A stretch of DNA of 35,604 nt from an uncultured Veillonellaceae bacterium (GCA_902801565.1 CADCIX010000042.1:1-35604), one strand, 5' to 3'; shown: positions 1 to 7,521, counted from the first letter of the stretch. Numbers and translations: made by a program. Notes: generated by a model from the sequence alone, not told the origin.

Positions 1-2
1 TT

Positions 3-59
3 GCCAAAGCAGGATTCAAACCGATAGGCACCTATCCTATTTCAGCGGTTAAAGCGTAA
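3..59 (+). CDS. 3' end of an unidentified gene (partial)
   Basis: Reading from the third base there is an open frame of 18 codons ending in TAA, with the peptide AKAGFKPIGTYPISAVKA. It enters from outside the window, so only the tail is visible. The composition looks like ordinary coding sequence, but the piece is too short to assign to a family. The 116 bases between it and the stop of the next gene, which is convergent, show no gene or clear signal. Confidence 0.3.
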   Translation, partial: AKAGFKPIGTYPISAVKA

Positions 60-175
60 TTATCACTCATATGTACAGAAACATCAATGATTGTGTTTAG
101 AAGCCCTGCTGGATAAATTCAGTTGATATGCCTCTAGCATCTGCCAAGATAAAGCAGAGCTACAATAGCATAAAT

Positions 176-805
176 CTAGTACCCCAGCTTTTTTAGCCAC
201 TCCATAACTTCTTCCTTAGCTTTATCCTGCGAGTTTTGTGCAACGCTGCCACGCATTTCCAGCCCATCCAGCACTTTTGCCTTGGTAGTTTCGGCAATGT
301 ATCCTTCCGTGCCGCTTATGCCGCTGCCCTCATGGGTGCAGAAAGGAATAATGGTTTTGCCGGAAAAGTTCTCTTTCTCCAAGAACGTGTACACGGCCAT
401 GGGAAGGTCTCCCCACCAAATGGGATAACCAAGGAAAATCACATCATACTTCTGGACATCAGGCAACTGCCCAACAATCTCCGGCCGGGCATTGTTTTCT
501 TTTTCCTGCTTGGCAAGCTCAGTGGCAGGTTTGTACTCCTTGGGATAAGACTTGGCAGGCTTGATTTCAAAAATATCTGCCTTTGTCTTCTCGGCAATCA
601 TCTCTGCCAGGATACAGGTATTTCCCTTTTCGATGTATCCCACCCCTGTGTTTTCATCAGCTCTGGAGAAGTAAACCACCAGCACCTTGCTTCCCGCCGA
701 AGCTGGAGCCGAAGGTTTTTCCGCCGTTTCACTCTTTTCAGTACCACAGCCAGCCAATGCTAAGGCTAAAACAAGCATAGCCAGCAAAGCAACAATCTTT
801 CTCAT
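176..805 (-). CDS. flavodoxin-like lipoprotein
   Basis: This is a 209-residue protein with a lipoprotein signal: a hydrophobic stretch ends in the lipobox LAGC with the acylated cysteine at residue 20, so it is probably anchored outside the cytoplasmic membrane. After a short linker rich in Ala, Pro and Ser comes a flavodoxin fold. The first strand and FMN phosphate loop read VLVVYFSRADENT, followed by the middle motif VIFLGYPIWWGDLP and the late loop PFCTHEGSGISG, both typical of this flavodoxin family in anaerobes. It probably carries FMN and moves electrons; its partner is unknown. The ATG is preceded by AAAGGA at good spacing. It lies 65 bp downstream of another flavoprotein gene and may be cotranscribed with it. 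Confidence 0.85.
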   Translation of the reverse strand: MRKIVALLAMLVLALALAGCGTEKSETAEKPSAPASAGSKVLVVYFSRADENTGVGYIEKGNTCILAEMIAEKTKADIFEIKPAKSYPKEYKPATELAKQEKENNARPEIVGQLPDVQKYDVIFLGYPIWWGDLPMAVYTFLEKENFSGKTIIPFCTHEGSGISGTEGYIAETTKAKVLDGLEMRGSVAQNSQDKAKEEVMEWLKKLGY

Positions 806-870
806 AAATCACACCATCCTTTCGAGTTCAACAGATACCCTGCAGAAAACCACCTTACCTGAAAAGGCTG

Positions 871-1488
871 TCAGCGAATAAAGTTTGTAGGAATCCATTC
901 TTCCTTTTCAGGCAGGCCGAACTTTTCCTTTCCCAGGGCAATACTCTTCATCAGGAAGCCCATATTCCGGGCCAGTGTACGCATGGTCTGAAGACCTTCT
1001 CCATCCTCCTCGACTTCCCCAGGCTCCATGCCATGGACACTGTTCCAATACTGGCTGGAAGCAACAGGCATCTGGTTCATTGTGAAATATTTGTTGAGCT
1101 CGTCAAAAGTTGCCGAAAGGCCTCCACGGCGAGCCACCACGACACTGGCTCCCACCTTCATTGTCTTGTCAAAATGGGTGCTGAAGAACAGCCGGTCAAG
1201 ATAAGAAACCAGTGTCCCATTGGCAGATGCGTAATAAACAGGGGAGCCAACTACCAGGCCATCGCATTCCTCAAAAAGCTTGGCAGTTTCATTCACCACA
1301 TCATCAAAAACGCATTTGCCTTTCGAAACACAGGAAAAGCAACCGATACAGCCACGCACAGGCTTATTGCCAACATGCACCATCTCTACGTCAATGCCGT
1401 CCTGCTCAAAGACCTTACGCATCTCCTCCAGTGCCAAAAATGTATTCCCCTTGGCATGAGCCGAGCCATTTACCATCATTACTTTCAT
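871..1488 (-). CDS. NADPH-dependent FMN reductase / iron-sulfur flavoprotein family
   Basis: The 205-residue protein begins with the flavodoxin-like strand and phosphate loop MKVMMVNGSAHAKGNT. It carries a compact cysteine motif, C47-x2-C50-x2-C53-x5-C59, which in the Isf-type iron-sulfur flavoproteins binds a 4Fe-4S cluster beside the FMN. The segment DGLVVGSPVYYASANGTL is the second flavin-contact loop. The family transfers electrons from ferredoxin or NAD(P)H to oxidants or quinone-like compounds in the cytoplasm; the actual substrate cannot be read here. The start is supported by GGAGAG upstream of the ATG. It precedes the flavodoxin-like lipoprotein gene on the same strand, suggesting a small redox unit. 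Confidence 0.85.
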   Translation of the reverse strand: MKVMMVNGSAHAKGNTFLALEEMRKVFEQDGIDVEMVHVGNKPVRGCIGCFSCVSKGKCVFDDVVNETAKLFEECDGLVVGSPVYYASANGTLVSYLDRLFFSTHFDKTMKVGASVVVARRGGLSATFDELNKYFTMNQMPVASSQYWNSVHGMEPGEVEEDGEGLQTMRTLARNMGFLMKSIALGKEKFGLPEKEEWIPTNFIR

Positions 1489-1508
1489 AAGAATTCTCTC
1501 CTTTTATT

Positions 1509-1544
1509 AAGCCCGAACCCGTAAATTGCAGATGCTTCGGGCTT
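1509..1544. repeat. 9-bp inverted repeat between the small ORF and the flavoprotein gene
   Basis: AAGCCCGAA (1509-1517) pairs perfectly with TTCGGGCTT (1536-1544) around an 18-base loop. A short T-rich run follows on the plus strand, whereas the surrounding genes are transcribed on the minus strand, where no U-run follows. It may be a weak terminator or processing hairpin separating the upstream small ORF from the flavoprotein gene. Confidence 0.4.
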
Positions 1545-1570
1545 TTATACACATATTAAAGAAAAATAAG

Positions 1571-1876
1571 TTAGAACGTATTATCCATAAGCCATGATTC
1601 AGCCTTTTTCACAATGTCTGTCACATCGTTGCCACCTTTGTCAACGAGCCTTCCCCTGACCCAGCTTTCTCCATCTGGAATCCTGGCATCCAGACGGAAT
1701 GTCTTGTAGTAGTTGTTTTCCGTACTAAAGGTCGGGTCAGGCTGAATCTGGCAATTATTGTAAGCATCCAGAACTCCTGCCACCGGCATTCCATCCAGCG
1801 AAATATCTTCGTATTTGCTGTAGTCAGCTGTATGCAGAGGACCACTCTTCTTTAAAATAGGTACCACCTGATTCAA
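1571..1876 (-). CDS. unidentified small protein, possibly a gene remnant
   Basis: The open frame gives 101 residues from a TTG codon, with AAGGA about 10 bases upstream. I do not recognise the family. The product is polar, has no membrane segment and ends in VKKAESWLMDNTF. The same frame stays open upstream to the stop codon of the MerR gene, reading FHQKFRPLKKKELEILNQ just before the TTG. No ATG exists in that stretch in this frame. A separate ATG at 1935 opens a 12-codon Tat-like peptide (MKRRDFIKNSVL) that stops at once. This could be a small gene with a TTG start, or the tail of a larger gene whose front is lost. The second reading fits the decay seen just upstream. Confidence 0.4.
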   Translation of the reverse strand: MNQVVPILKKSGPLHTADYSKYEDISLDGMPVAGVLDAYNNCQIQPDPTFSTENNYYKTFRLDARIPDGESWVRGRLVDKGGNDVTDIVKKAESWLMDNTF

Positions 1877-1921
1877 TATTTCCAGTTCCTTCTTTTTCAG
1901 AGGACGGAATTTTTGATGAAA

Positions 1922-2470
1922 TCACGTCTTTTCATGCTTCATGCCTCCTCTAGTCACTTCTTTTTTCGCAATCTTTGATAAAAGCTCTTTGCCATTTACC
2001 ACTCCTTCCGCATGTTTCATGCGAGCACGAATTTCCCTCATCTTCAAAGGAATATCCTCTGGCTTCATGCGGTCATGTACCTCAACTGTGCCTGCCCGTT
2101 TGGCAGTTTGGTAAAACCACACCTTATACCGCAGTGCATCCTGTATTTCCTGCATCCGCCAAATCTTTTCCTGAATAAGGTTGTATTTTTCCTGAAAAAG
2201 AGCCAGGCGTTTGTCTATGGTGGAATCGCCTTCGATATTCCACTGGATATAATCCTTTATCTCCCGAATGGTCATGTCACAATTTTTGAGGCACTCGATA
2301 ATGTAGATGGTTTCCAAATCTATCTCCGTAAAGACCCGGACACCGTTCTTATCCCGCTGAACATTGGGCAATAAACCTTCTCTGGCATAGTAACGGACAG
2401 TATAAACGGACAATCCTGTCCGCTCAGCCACATCCTTGATGGTCATTGGTCGATTAGCCTGCTTTTCCAT
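1922..2470 (-). CDS. MerR-family transcriptional regulator
   Basis: The start chosen is the ATG at 2470, preceded by an AGAGGGGG ribosome site; this gives 182 residues. The N-terminal winged helix-turn-helix is clear: MTIKDVAERTGLSVYTVRYY, then the wing GVRVFTEIDLETI. A dimerisation helix follows around residues 70-125. The C-terminal effector region is short and has no cysteines typical of metal sensors. MerR regulators of this shape often control adjacent oxidoreductase or hydrolase genes by distorting promoters with long spacers. Here the neighbours are flavoprotein genes downstream and a broken hydrolase gene upstream. The effector is unknown. Confidence 0.85.
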   Translation of the reverse strand: MEKQANRPMTIKDVAERTGLSVYTVRYYAREGLLPNVQRDKNGVRVFTEIDLETIYIIECLKNCDMTIREIKDYIQWNIEGDSTIDKRLALFQEKYNLIQEKIWRMQEIQDALRYKVWFYQTAKRAGTVEVHDRMKPEDIPLKMREIRARMKHAEGVVNGKELLSKIAKKEVTRGGMKHEKT

Positions 2471-2493
2471 AGGCCGCCCCCCTCTATCATTCT

Positions 2494-2836
2494 TCAGGAT
2501 TTTTCCATATAACGAAGCAGCCATTCGCTGGCTCCCTGATGGGAAGCATCATGGGCCAGAGTGATAAAGCCCTTTTCCTCCAGCTTTTTGCATACAGCCC
2601 CACCGTCTGCTCCTTCACGCCTCCACCGGGATGCAATATGATGATGGCAGGATACTTCTTCCCCTGTTCCATATTCTTTGGCAGATAAAGATTTCCTGCC
2701 ATCTTCCAGTTCCCATTTGGGAAATTGACAGTCTGTGCCCCCTCAGTTCCGTTCTCTGCCGCCTATGCGGTCACCATGCCACCAGTTACTACCAGTGAGC
2801 ACGCCATCCATCTAATGCTTTCTTCAAATTCTTCAT
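2494..2836 (-). pseudogene. exported alpha/beta hydrolase (dienelactone-hydrolase-like), broken
   Basis: Three frames must be joined to rebuild the N-terminal third of an exported alpha/beta hydrolase. The ATG at 2836 opens MKNLKKALDGWRAHW and then stops. A second frame reads MACSLVVTGGMVTA, an in-frame TAG, then AAENGTEGAQTVNFPNGNW. The strand and oxyanion region follow as KYPAIIILHPGGGVKEQT. After LYAK a one-base shift moves the frame to KLEEKGFITLAHDASHQG, and the piece ends LLRYMEKS-stop. The catalytic nucleophile elbow, Asp and His should lie beyond this point and are absent. A promoter with an embedded palindrome survives upstream (2870-2898), so the gene was once regulated. Confidence 0.75.
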
Positions 2837-2869
2837 TATGTATTGCTCCTCTCAACTTGATAAAGCAAG

Positions 2870-2898
2870 CATACACTTGACAGTTAACTGTCAGTCAA
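2870..2898 (-). promoter_or_regulatory. promoter with a 16-bp palindromic operator in the spacer
   Basis: On the minus strand TTGACT (2893-2898) and TGTATG (2870-2875) are 17 bases apart, a plausible -35/-10 pair for the hydrolase pseudogene. The perfect palindrome TGACAGTTAACTGTCA (2878-2893) fills the spacer. That is the placement expected of a TetR-type repressor site. A TetR C-terminal remnant starts just beyond, at 2909. Confidence 0.65.
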
Positions 2899-2908
2899 TA
2901 GGGGATTA

Positions 2909-3043
2909 TCATTTTTCTAAAAAAATCCAAAGCCCGTCAAAAGCTTCATGTATGCATTCGCGAAAGGTATCTGCACAGGCCAGCATGGTGATGATGCCAT
3001 AAAAGATATATTCCGGGTGAGAAAAATGAACAGGCAACCCCAT
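2909..3043 (-). pseudogene. C-terminal remnant of a TetR-family regulator
   Basis: The minus strand encodes a 44-residue tail ending in stop. It includes HFSHPEYIFYGIITMLACA and finishes FDGLWIFLEK. Its helical, aromatic-rich character resembles the last helices of the ligand and dimerisation domain of TetR/AcrR regulators. No helix-turn-helix precedes it on this strand. A separate TetR N-terminal half lies on the opposite strand at 3852-4060. The two could be halves of one gene split by an inversion, or pieces of two genes. The family call is tentative because only the variable domain is present. Confidence 0.45.
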
Positions 3044-3055
3044 AGAATCTCCCCT

Positions 3056-3092
3056 AACCTCCAAGGCACATTGCCCTCTGGAGGTTTTCTCT
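3056..3092 (+). terminator. possible rho-independent terminator in a gene-remnant region
   Basis: AACCTCCA (3056-3063) pairs with TGGAGGTT (3079-3086) around a 15-base loop and is followed by TTCTCTT. No intact plus-strand gene ends here, so it is either a leftover from a lost gene or a chance hairpin. Confidence 0.35.
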
Positions 3093-3146
3093 TACAAAAA
3101 TTTCGTGAACCCTGCCTCTCTGCTTCCTTTCCCTCTGACGATTTCA

Positions 3147-3423
3147 CTACAGATACGGTGCATACCAGGAACGTCCCCGCTCTGCCCGTACTGTAGTAGG
3201 TTCGCTATGCCCTGAGAGCAGCACCGTGTCCTCCGGCAGTGTCAGGATTCTCCTTGTCACGCTTTGCATCAAGGTTGCTTCATCGCCACCATAGAAATGG
3301 GTGAGTCCAAAGCTTTCCTGCCTCTGCACCGGGGTCAAGCAAAAATCCATGTCCTGTTTCATCATCTATGAAAAAATAAGCATTGGTCGTAAATACTCCC
3401 GTAACGGGAACTGCCAGCACCAT
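3147..3423 (-). pseudogene. metallo-beta-lactamase-fold hydrolase, internally deleted
   Basis: From an ATG at 3423 the minus strand reads MVLAVPVTGVFTTNAYFFID and on to FLLDPGAEAGKL, the N-terminal strands of glyoxalase-II-like hydrolases. Another frame then carries the family's C-terminal part: HFYGGDEATLMQSVTRRILT, LPEDTVLLSGHSEPTTV and a final PYL-stop. The central HxHxDH zinc motif and about half the protein are missing, and the two pieces are in different frames. A deletion with a frameshift therefore removed the active site. The usual GHG near the end reads GHS. Confidence 0.75.
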
Positions 3424-3438
3424 AGTCTCACACTCCCG

Positions 3439-3862
3439 TCAGAATCTGCAGCCGTTAGGCCCGCAGGTCATTCCCTCCAGCGATTCTGTTGCCGGAGCCA
3501 CTGCCTTTTCTTCTGCGATAATCTTTGCCAGGGCTTCCTGCAATACTTCTACAGGCTGTGCCCCGGAAGCCGTATATTTACCATTGATGAGGAAATAAGG
3601 CACCCCATCAATGCCCCGTTCCATGGCCTCCCGTTCATCAGCCCGCACCTCAGTACCATATCGGCCGCTTTCCAACACTTCAGCCGTTTTCTTTTCCTCC
3701 AGCCCACATTCAGCCGCAATGGACATCAGCACCTTATGGTCGCTAAGCTCAAGATTCTTGGTGAAATACGCATCAAACAGCTTCTTGATGATTTCCGTTT
3801 TCCCCTTCTCCTGGGCAAATTTCGTGAGCCGCAGGGCATCAAAGATGTTGGTGTACTGGGTA
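3439..3862 (-). pseudogene. DsbA/FrnE-type thiol oxidoreductase, 5'-truncated
   Basis: The minus strand encodes the C-terminal two thirds of a DsbA-superfamily (FrnE-like) protein. It runs from about FDALRLTKFAQEKGKTEIIK through the conserved MERGIDGVPYFLINGKYTAS (cis-proline region) to a natural end at CGPNGCRF. The first strand and the CxxC redox centre should lie upstream but are replaced: beyond about 3862 the DNA encodes a TetR helix-turn-helix on the opposite strand. The frame remains open across the junction by chance and yields unrelated residues. The gene is therefore cut by a rearrangement and cannot make an active oxidoreductase. Confidence 0.75.
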
Positions 3863-4384
3863 GAAGCATGGGAAAACAAGGATAAAATCATCAAGGCAGC
3901 AGTTTCTCTCATTGAAGCCCATGGTGCCGATTCCCTCACAGTACGCCGCATCTGTGAAAAAGCAGAGCTGGCCACAGGAACCTTCTATTATCACTTCAAG
4001 AACAAGGATGACCTGCTGATGCATTTTGTCTGTGGGGAATCCTTCGACGTTGACTTTGACGAAACCGGCTACTGCTATACTCTGTCGCTGATTTCCGGGA
4101 AATACAAACCTGTAATTCTGTACTGCTTAATGGAGTATGAGCCGGTGCGGTTCAATGATATGAAGCGGTATCTGAAGCAAGTCGCAGACAAAACCCTGAG
4201 CCTGAAACTGAAGGAACTGGAAGCAGATGGGCTTATCGTTCGTACTGTCGTGGCCCAGATGCCTCCCAAAGTGGAGTATTCGCTGACAGAAAGGGGGCAC
4301 TCCCTGGTAAAAGTCCTGGATAAGCTCTGTGATTGGGGCATCGAGAACCGGCCCAAAAAGCAGCAGGTGCCCAATAAACAATAA
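3852..4384 (+). pseudogene. TetR N-terminus fused in frame to an HxlR-type regulator
   Basis: The frame encodes a TetR helix-turn-helix (KDKIIKAAVSLIEAHGADSL, then TGTFYYHFKNKDDLLMHFV). Near base 4065 it passes directly into an HxlR-family winged helix: YTLSLISGKYKPVILYCLME, RFNDMKRYLKQVADKTLSLK, PPKVEYSLTERGHSLVKVLD and DWGIEN. HxlR proteins normally stand alone and begin a few residues before this point, usually with a redox-sensing Cys; here GYCYTL keeps a Cys. The TetR ligand domain is missing. No good start codon or ribosome site precedes the TetR part, because the upstream DNA is the antisense of the truncated DsbA gene. It may be an untranslated chimera or, less likely, an expressed two-headed DNA-binding protein. 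Confidence 0.7.
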
Positions 4385-4474
4385 ACTTGCGAAAAATGGC
4401 TGGATATCCCGCTTTTGCTCCTGTTTTTTTGTGGCTTGGCGGCTGAATTAATCAGTGTTTCCTTAAGTAAAAGA

Positions 4475-4515
4475 AGTCCCTGAAAATCCTTTAGGATATA
4501 GGGACTCCTTTACAC
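4475..4515 (+). terminator. hairpin after the TetR/HxlR chimera
   Basis: AGTCCCT (4475-4481) pairs with AGGGACT (4500-4506). A nested ATCCT/AGGAT pair lies inside the loop, and CCTTT follows. It is placed 90 bases after the HxlR-type stop codon and could terminate that transcript, although the T-run is short. Confidence 0.45.
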
Positions 4516-4565
4516 TCTCTTCAGTTTTTAGAAACCTTACAGGGCATCATCAATGTCCTTAAGAT

Positions 4566-5428
4566 ACCGACCAGAACCTCTTCCGCCATGTGGGACGCAA
4601 TATCCAACTCACAGAGGACGGCCACACCCTGCTCCATAAGGTGGAGGACATGCTCAAGCAGGTCAAGCGTTTTGAGGGAAGCGTCCGGGAAATAGCCCAC
4701 CGACACAACCGTCTGCAAATCGCCCTGCCATCTCAAATTGCCACTATTATACTGCCTTTGCTCTTGGGGGAGTTCCACCAACTCCACCCGGAGGTCGAGC
4801 TGGAAATCACGGAACCTTCTGGCAGCGAGGCCCTGGATATGGTGGAGCGGGAGGAAGTGGATTTGGCTTTTGTCCACGATGCAGACGACAGGTCAACATT
4901 GACACTGCGTAAGCTTTCAGCCTGGCCGATTTGCCTCTGTGTGCCGGAAGGCCACGAATTGACTTCTCAAAAAAACATTACTCTAGTGTCCCACCTCGTT
5001 CAGAAACATAAAAATAATTGTTCGAGATGTAGTCAGATGCTAGGAAGAGGAGGGCGGCGTAGCGGTGGCTACGCCAACTGCAGATGACTGCATATCGGGC
5101 AATTATTATGGATATGAACGAGGCGGGACACTAGCCAAAGCAGCAAGTTATCCCTTGGTGCTATTGGGACGAAACTTCATCCTGACCCACGAGTTTTTTG
5201 AAAAATGCCAGAAGCAAAAACTGACCCCCCAGGTACTACACTACTCGCCTCACCTCTCCACCATTTGGAACATTGTCCGGCAAGGCATAGCCTTTTCTAT
5301 CCTTACCAGCAATGGCATTCCCCCAGAGAGCGGTCTTGCAGCCATCCCCATTAAGGGCATGTCCCAACGTGGCTTTGTCGTCATCAAAAAGGGACGTCAA
5401 ATCTATAGCGGGGAACGCCTGCTTGCGG
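4566..5428 (+). pseudogene. LysR-family regulator, N-terminus lost and split by a MITE
   Basis: The plus strand begins inside the LysR winged helix (NLFRHVGRNIQLTEDGHTLL), so about 50 residues of the DNA-binding domain are missing. The linker helix and the effector-binding domain follow (LQIALPSQIATIILPLLLGE, VDLAFVHDADDRSTL, CVPEGHELTSQKNITL). At 4984 a 148-bp element interrupts the frame. Beyond it the domain resumes exactly, with AKAASYPLVLLGRNFILTHE, WNIVRQGIAFSILTSNGIPP and GFVVIKKGRQIY, and loses homology near 5428. Removing the element and one TA restores ...ATT ACT CTA GCC AAA... without a gap. The protein resembles CynR/CysB-like regulators, but the specific target is unknown. Confidence 0.8.
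4984..5133. mobile_element. MITE copy 1, TA target duplication, inside lysR
   Basis: The 150 bases including both flanking TAs begin TAGTGTCCCACCTCGTTC and end in the near-perfect reverse complement GAACGAGGCGGGACACTA. The imperfect symmetry continues for about 55 bases from each end, so the strand folds into a long hairpin. A central 8-bp hairpin pairs GGCGTAGC with GCTACGCC. No transposase is encoded. The interrupted lysR frame shows that the element sits at a single TA, duplicated on insertion, as for IS630/Tc1-mariner-type transposons. The same element is at 17943-18104 in reverse orientation. Confidence 0.88.
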
Positions 5429-5640
5429 TCATTTCATTTTTTCCCACCATTCCTCAAAGTTCTTCGAGATGGCATCATCGAGATAGGCAGCTTCCCCGAT
5501 TTCCGGAGTTAAGAGCTTATACCTCCGCCCTTCACTGCAAAAAGGAACTTAGCCGTGGCCACGAGACGATTTTCTCCGCTTTCCTCATTCATAACCTGCA
5601 CCGGCACCAGATTCATCTGGTCGCCACTGCGCTCTCGCCT
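5429..5640 (-). pseudogene. tail of an unidentified gene with one frameshift
   Basis: On the minus strand, directly downstream of the chemotaxis receptor gene, one frame reads GDQMNLVPVQVMNEESGENR, LVATAKFLFAVK and then stops. A one-base shift continues as YKLLTPEIGEAAYLDDAISK, NFEEWWEKMK-stop at 5429. The two pieces join smoothly, so this looks like the C-terminal part of a small soluble protein with a recent indel. I do not recognise the family; a hotdog-type thioesterase is one guess. The join to the LysR tail on the other strand at about 5428 marks a rearrangement point. Confidence 0.4.
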
Positions 5641-5657
5641 TGATCGTATGGTACGCC

Positions 5658-7382
5658 CTAGAATTTGAATTTCTGAAGGGAAGTCTGGAGCTGCTGGGCC
5701 AGCTCTGCCAGGGAGCTGCTGGCCGTTGCGATTTCATGGGAGGATGCCGACTGTTCCTCGGAGGCGGCGGAGACGGTTTCCATTTCCGTGGAGACCTTGT
5801 TGCCGTTGGAGGAAATCTGTTCGGATTTCGACTTGATGTTGTCGGCCTCCCGGGCGACGTGCTGGAGATCCCGGGTCATGCCCTGGACGCGCTGTGCCAC
5901 ATCGCCGGAGGCGGCGCGGATCTGGTCGAAGGTCTCCCGCAGCTGCTCCACGGAGAAGGAGCCTTCCTTGACCGCCGTGTTGCCCTCCTTCATGGAGTTC
6001 ACAGCCTCTGTGGTGTCCGATTGTATGCCGGCGATCAGGGCGGTGATGCGCTGGGCGGCTGACTGGGATTCCTCGGCGAGCTTCCGCACCTCGTCGGCGA
6101 CGACGGCGAAGCCGCGCCCGTGCTCCCCTGCCCTGGCAGCCTCGATGGCGGCGTTGAGGGCGAGAAGGTTTGTCTGCTCTGAAATGGAGGAAATCGTCTC
6201 CACAATCTGGCCGATTTCCTGGGAACTCTGCCCGAGCTTGTCCACCGTGGCAGCGGAATGGTTGACGATTTTTTCCACCCCCAGGATTTTGTCGACGGCA
6301 GTCTCTATGGCAGTGCTTCCGCAGTCTGCCTGCTGCTGGGAAGTGGCGGCATCGTCGGCGACGCTGTTGGCCGTCTGGGTGAGGTTGTCGATGGCAACGA
6401 TGGTGCTGTCCACGGAGTCCATGGTGTCGGTGACGTTCTGCTGCTGCTCCACCACAGCGCCGGCGGCACTGGTCACGGACTGGGCCACCTGTTCGGAGGC
6501 CTGGGCGGACTGGGTGGCGCTGGCGGTGAGCTCCTGGGCGGCGGCGGCAAGCTGCTCGGCGCTGCCGTTGGTGGTGTGCATGAGCTTGTTGATGGTGGTC
6601 CGCATGGCAGCAACGATATCGGACATCTGACCGAACTCGTCACCCCGCATGTCCGCCGGGGACCGCGGGGCATCGCGGAAATCACCGTCCCGCAGCTTGG
6701 CGCAGGCATCCATCATGCGGTGCAGGGGATTCGTGATGGCCTTGGTGATATAGAGGCTGGAAAGGATGAGGATCAGGAGTGTGACGATTCCCAGAATGAG
6801 CATGTTCCGGGAGGTGGAGGATGCCTTCTCGTTGCTTTCGTGCTCGATGGCTGCGGCCTCCTCGTCGGCGGTTTTCGACAGCTGGACAAAATGCTTGCCC
6901 ATGCTGGTGGCAAGAGCCGCGCCTGCCGTGTCATAGAGAGCCCGGCCCTCATCGGGCTTTCCTGCGTTGGTAAGGGCGATGGACTCGTCGAGGAGCTTGC
7001 GGTAGCTGCCCCAATCCTTCTGGATGGCCGCGAAAGCATCCTTCAGGTTCGGGTTCGCCTCGGCGATCGGGCGGAGCAGGTCAAGGTTCTCTTCCATTTC
7101 CTTCACGCCGATCTGGTATTTCTCGGTGACGTCCTTGACCCGCTTGGGATCATGGGCTGAGGTGGCAACGAGCATCATGCCCTGCATGTAGCGCATGGCA
7201 TGGCGGCAGTTGCCGATGTAGTAGATGGATCTGAGGTTCTGCGAGAATATGGTGTTCATGTCGCTGTTGGCGTCCTGCAGCGACACATAGCCGGATCGTC
7301 CCAGTGTTATCATGCCGATGGCGGCAATGATGCATAGGATGAGAAGTTTGTAGGCTACCTTGAGATTGTTGAGCCAGTTCAT
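5658..7382 (-). CDS. methyl-accepting chemotaxis protein
   Basis: The start at 7382 follows a strong AAGGAGG site and gives 574 residues. TM1 is at about residues 10-30. A roughly 160-residue helical extracytoplasmic domain of the four-helix-bundle type follows (about 31-190), then TM2 ([18 protein letters not shown]) and a HAMP linker beginning [18 protein letters not shown]. The signalling domain fills the C-terminal half, with the conserved hairpin tip [20 protein letters not shown] followed by [18 protein letters not shown]. It should signal through CheW/CheA; the ligand is unknown. It lacks a C-terminal CheR-docking pentapeptide and ends QTSLQKFKF. The gene diverges from an ABC importer operon, a common arrangement when receptor and importer recognise related solutes. 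Confidence 0.95.
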   Translation of the reverse strand: MNWLNNLKVAYKLLILCIIAAIGMITLGRSGYVSLQDANSDMNTIFSQNLRSIYYIGNCRHAMRYMQGMMLVATSAHDPKRVKDVTEKYQIGVKEMEENLDLLRPIAEANPNLKDAFAAIQKDWGSYRKLLDESIALTNAGKPDEGRALYDTAGAALATSMGKHFVQLSKTADEEAAAIEHESNEKASSTSRNMLILGIVTLLILILSSLYITKAITNPLHRMMDACAKLRDGDFRDAPRSPADMRGDEFGQMSDIVAAMRTTINKLMHTTNGSAEQLAAAAQELTASATQSAQASEQVAQSVTSAAGAVVEQQQNVTDTMDSVDSTIVAIDNLTQTANSVADDAATSQQQADCGSTAIETAVDKILGVEKIVNHSAATVDKLGQSSQEIGQIVETISSISEQTNLLALNAAIEAARAGEHGRGFAVVADEVRKLAEESQSAAQRITALIAGIQSDTTEAVNSMKEGNTAVKEGSFSVEQLRETFDQIRAASGDVAQRVQGMTRDLQHVAREADNIKSKSEQISSNGNKVSTEMETVSAASEEQSASSHEIATASSSLAELAQQLQTSLQKFKF

Positions 7383-7449
7383 ACGATTGCCTCCTTTTTG
7401 AAAAACTATCCTAATGAGTATATTCGATGTTGCTTGCAGAATTCCTGCC

Positions 7450-7490
7450 CTCGATATAATCACGATTATTATAATCGTGATTATATCGAG
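7450..7490. promoter_or_regulatory. 41-nt double palindrome, candidate operator
   Basis: Two perfect 19-base arms, CTCGATATAATCACGATTA and its reverse complement, flank a central TTA. Each arm itself contains the palindrome TAATC-N2-GATTA, so two copies of that 12-mer lie 15 bases centre to centre. The site is between the divergent chemotaxis receptor and the importer operon, 68 bases from the receptor start and 101 bases from the importer start. It is A+T-rich with no T-run, so a regulator-binding site fits better than a terminator. A metal-responsive Fur/Zur-like repressor is conceivable, but the spacing is not the usual 7-1-7. Confidence 0.7.
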
Positions 7491-7521
7491 ATGATACTGC
7501 GTCTGATATCCCCCGGGGAGG

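Noticed and set aside
5652..5663. TACGCCCTAGAA next to the chemoreceptor stop, shared with the right end of the 63-bp element at 29902
   Set aside because: Only about 12 bases match, there is no second inverted end, and the TAG is the receptor's stop codon; probably chance.
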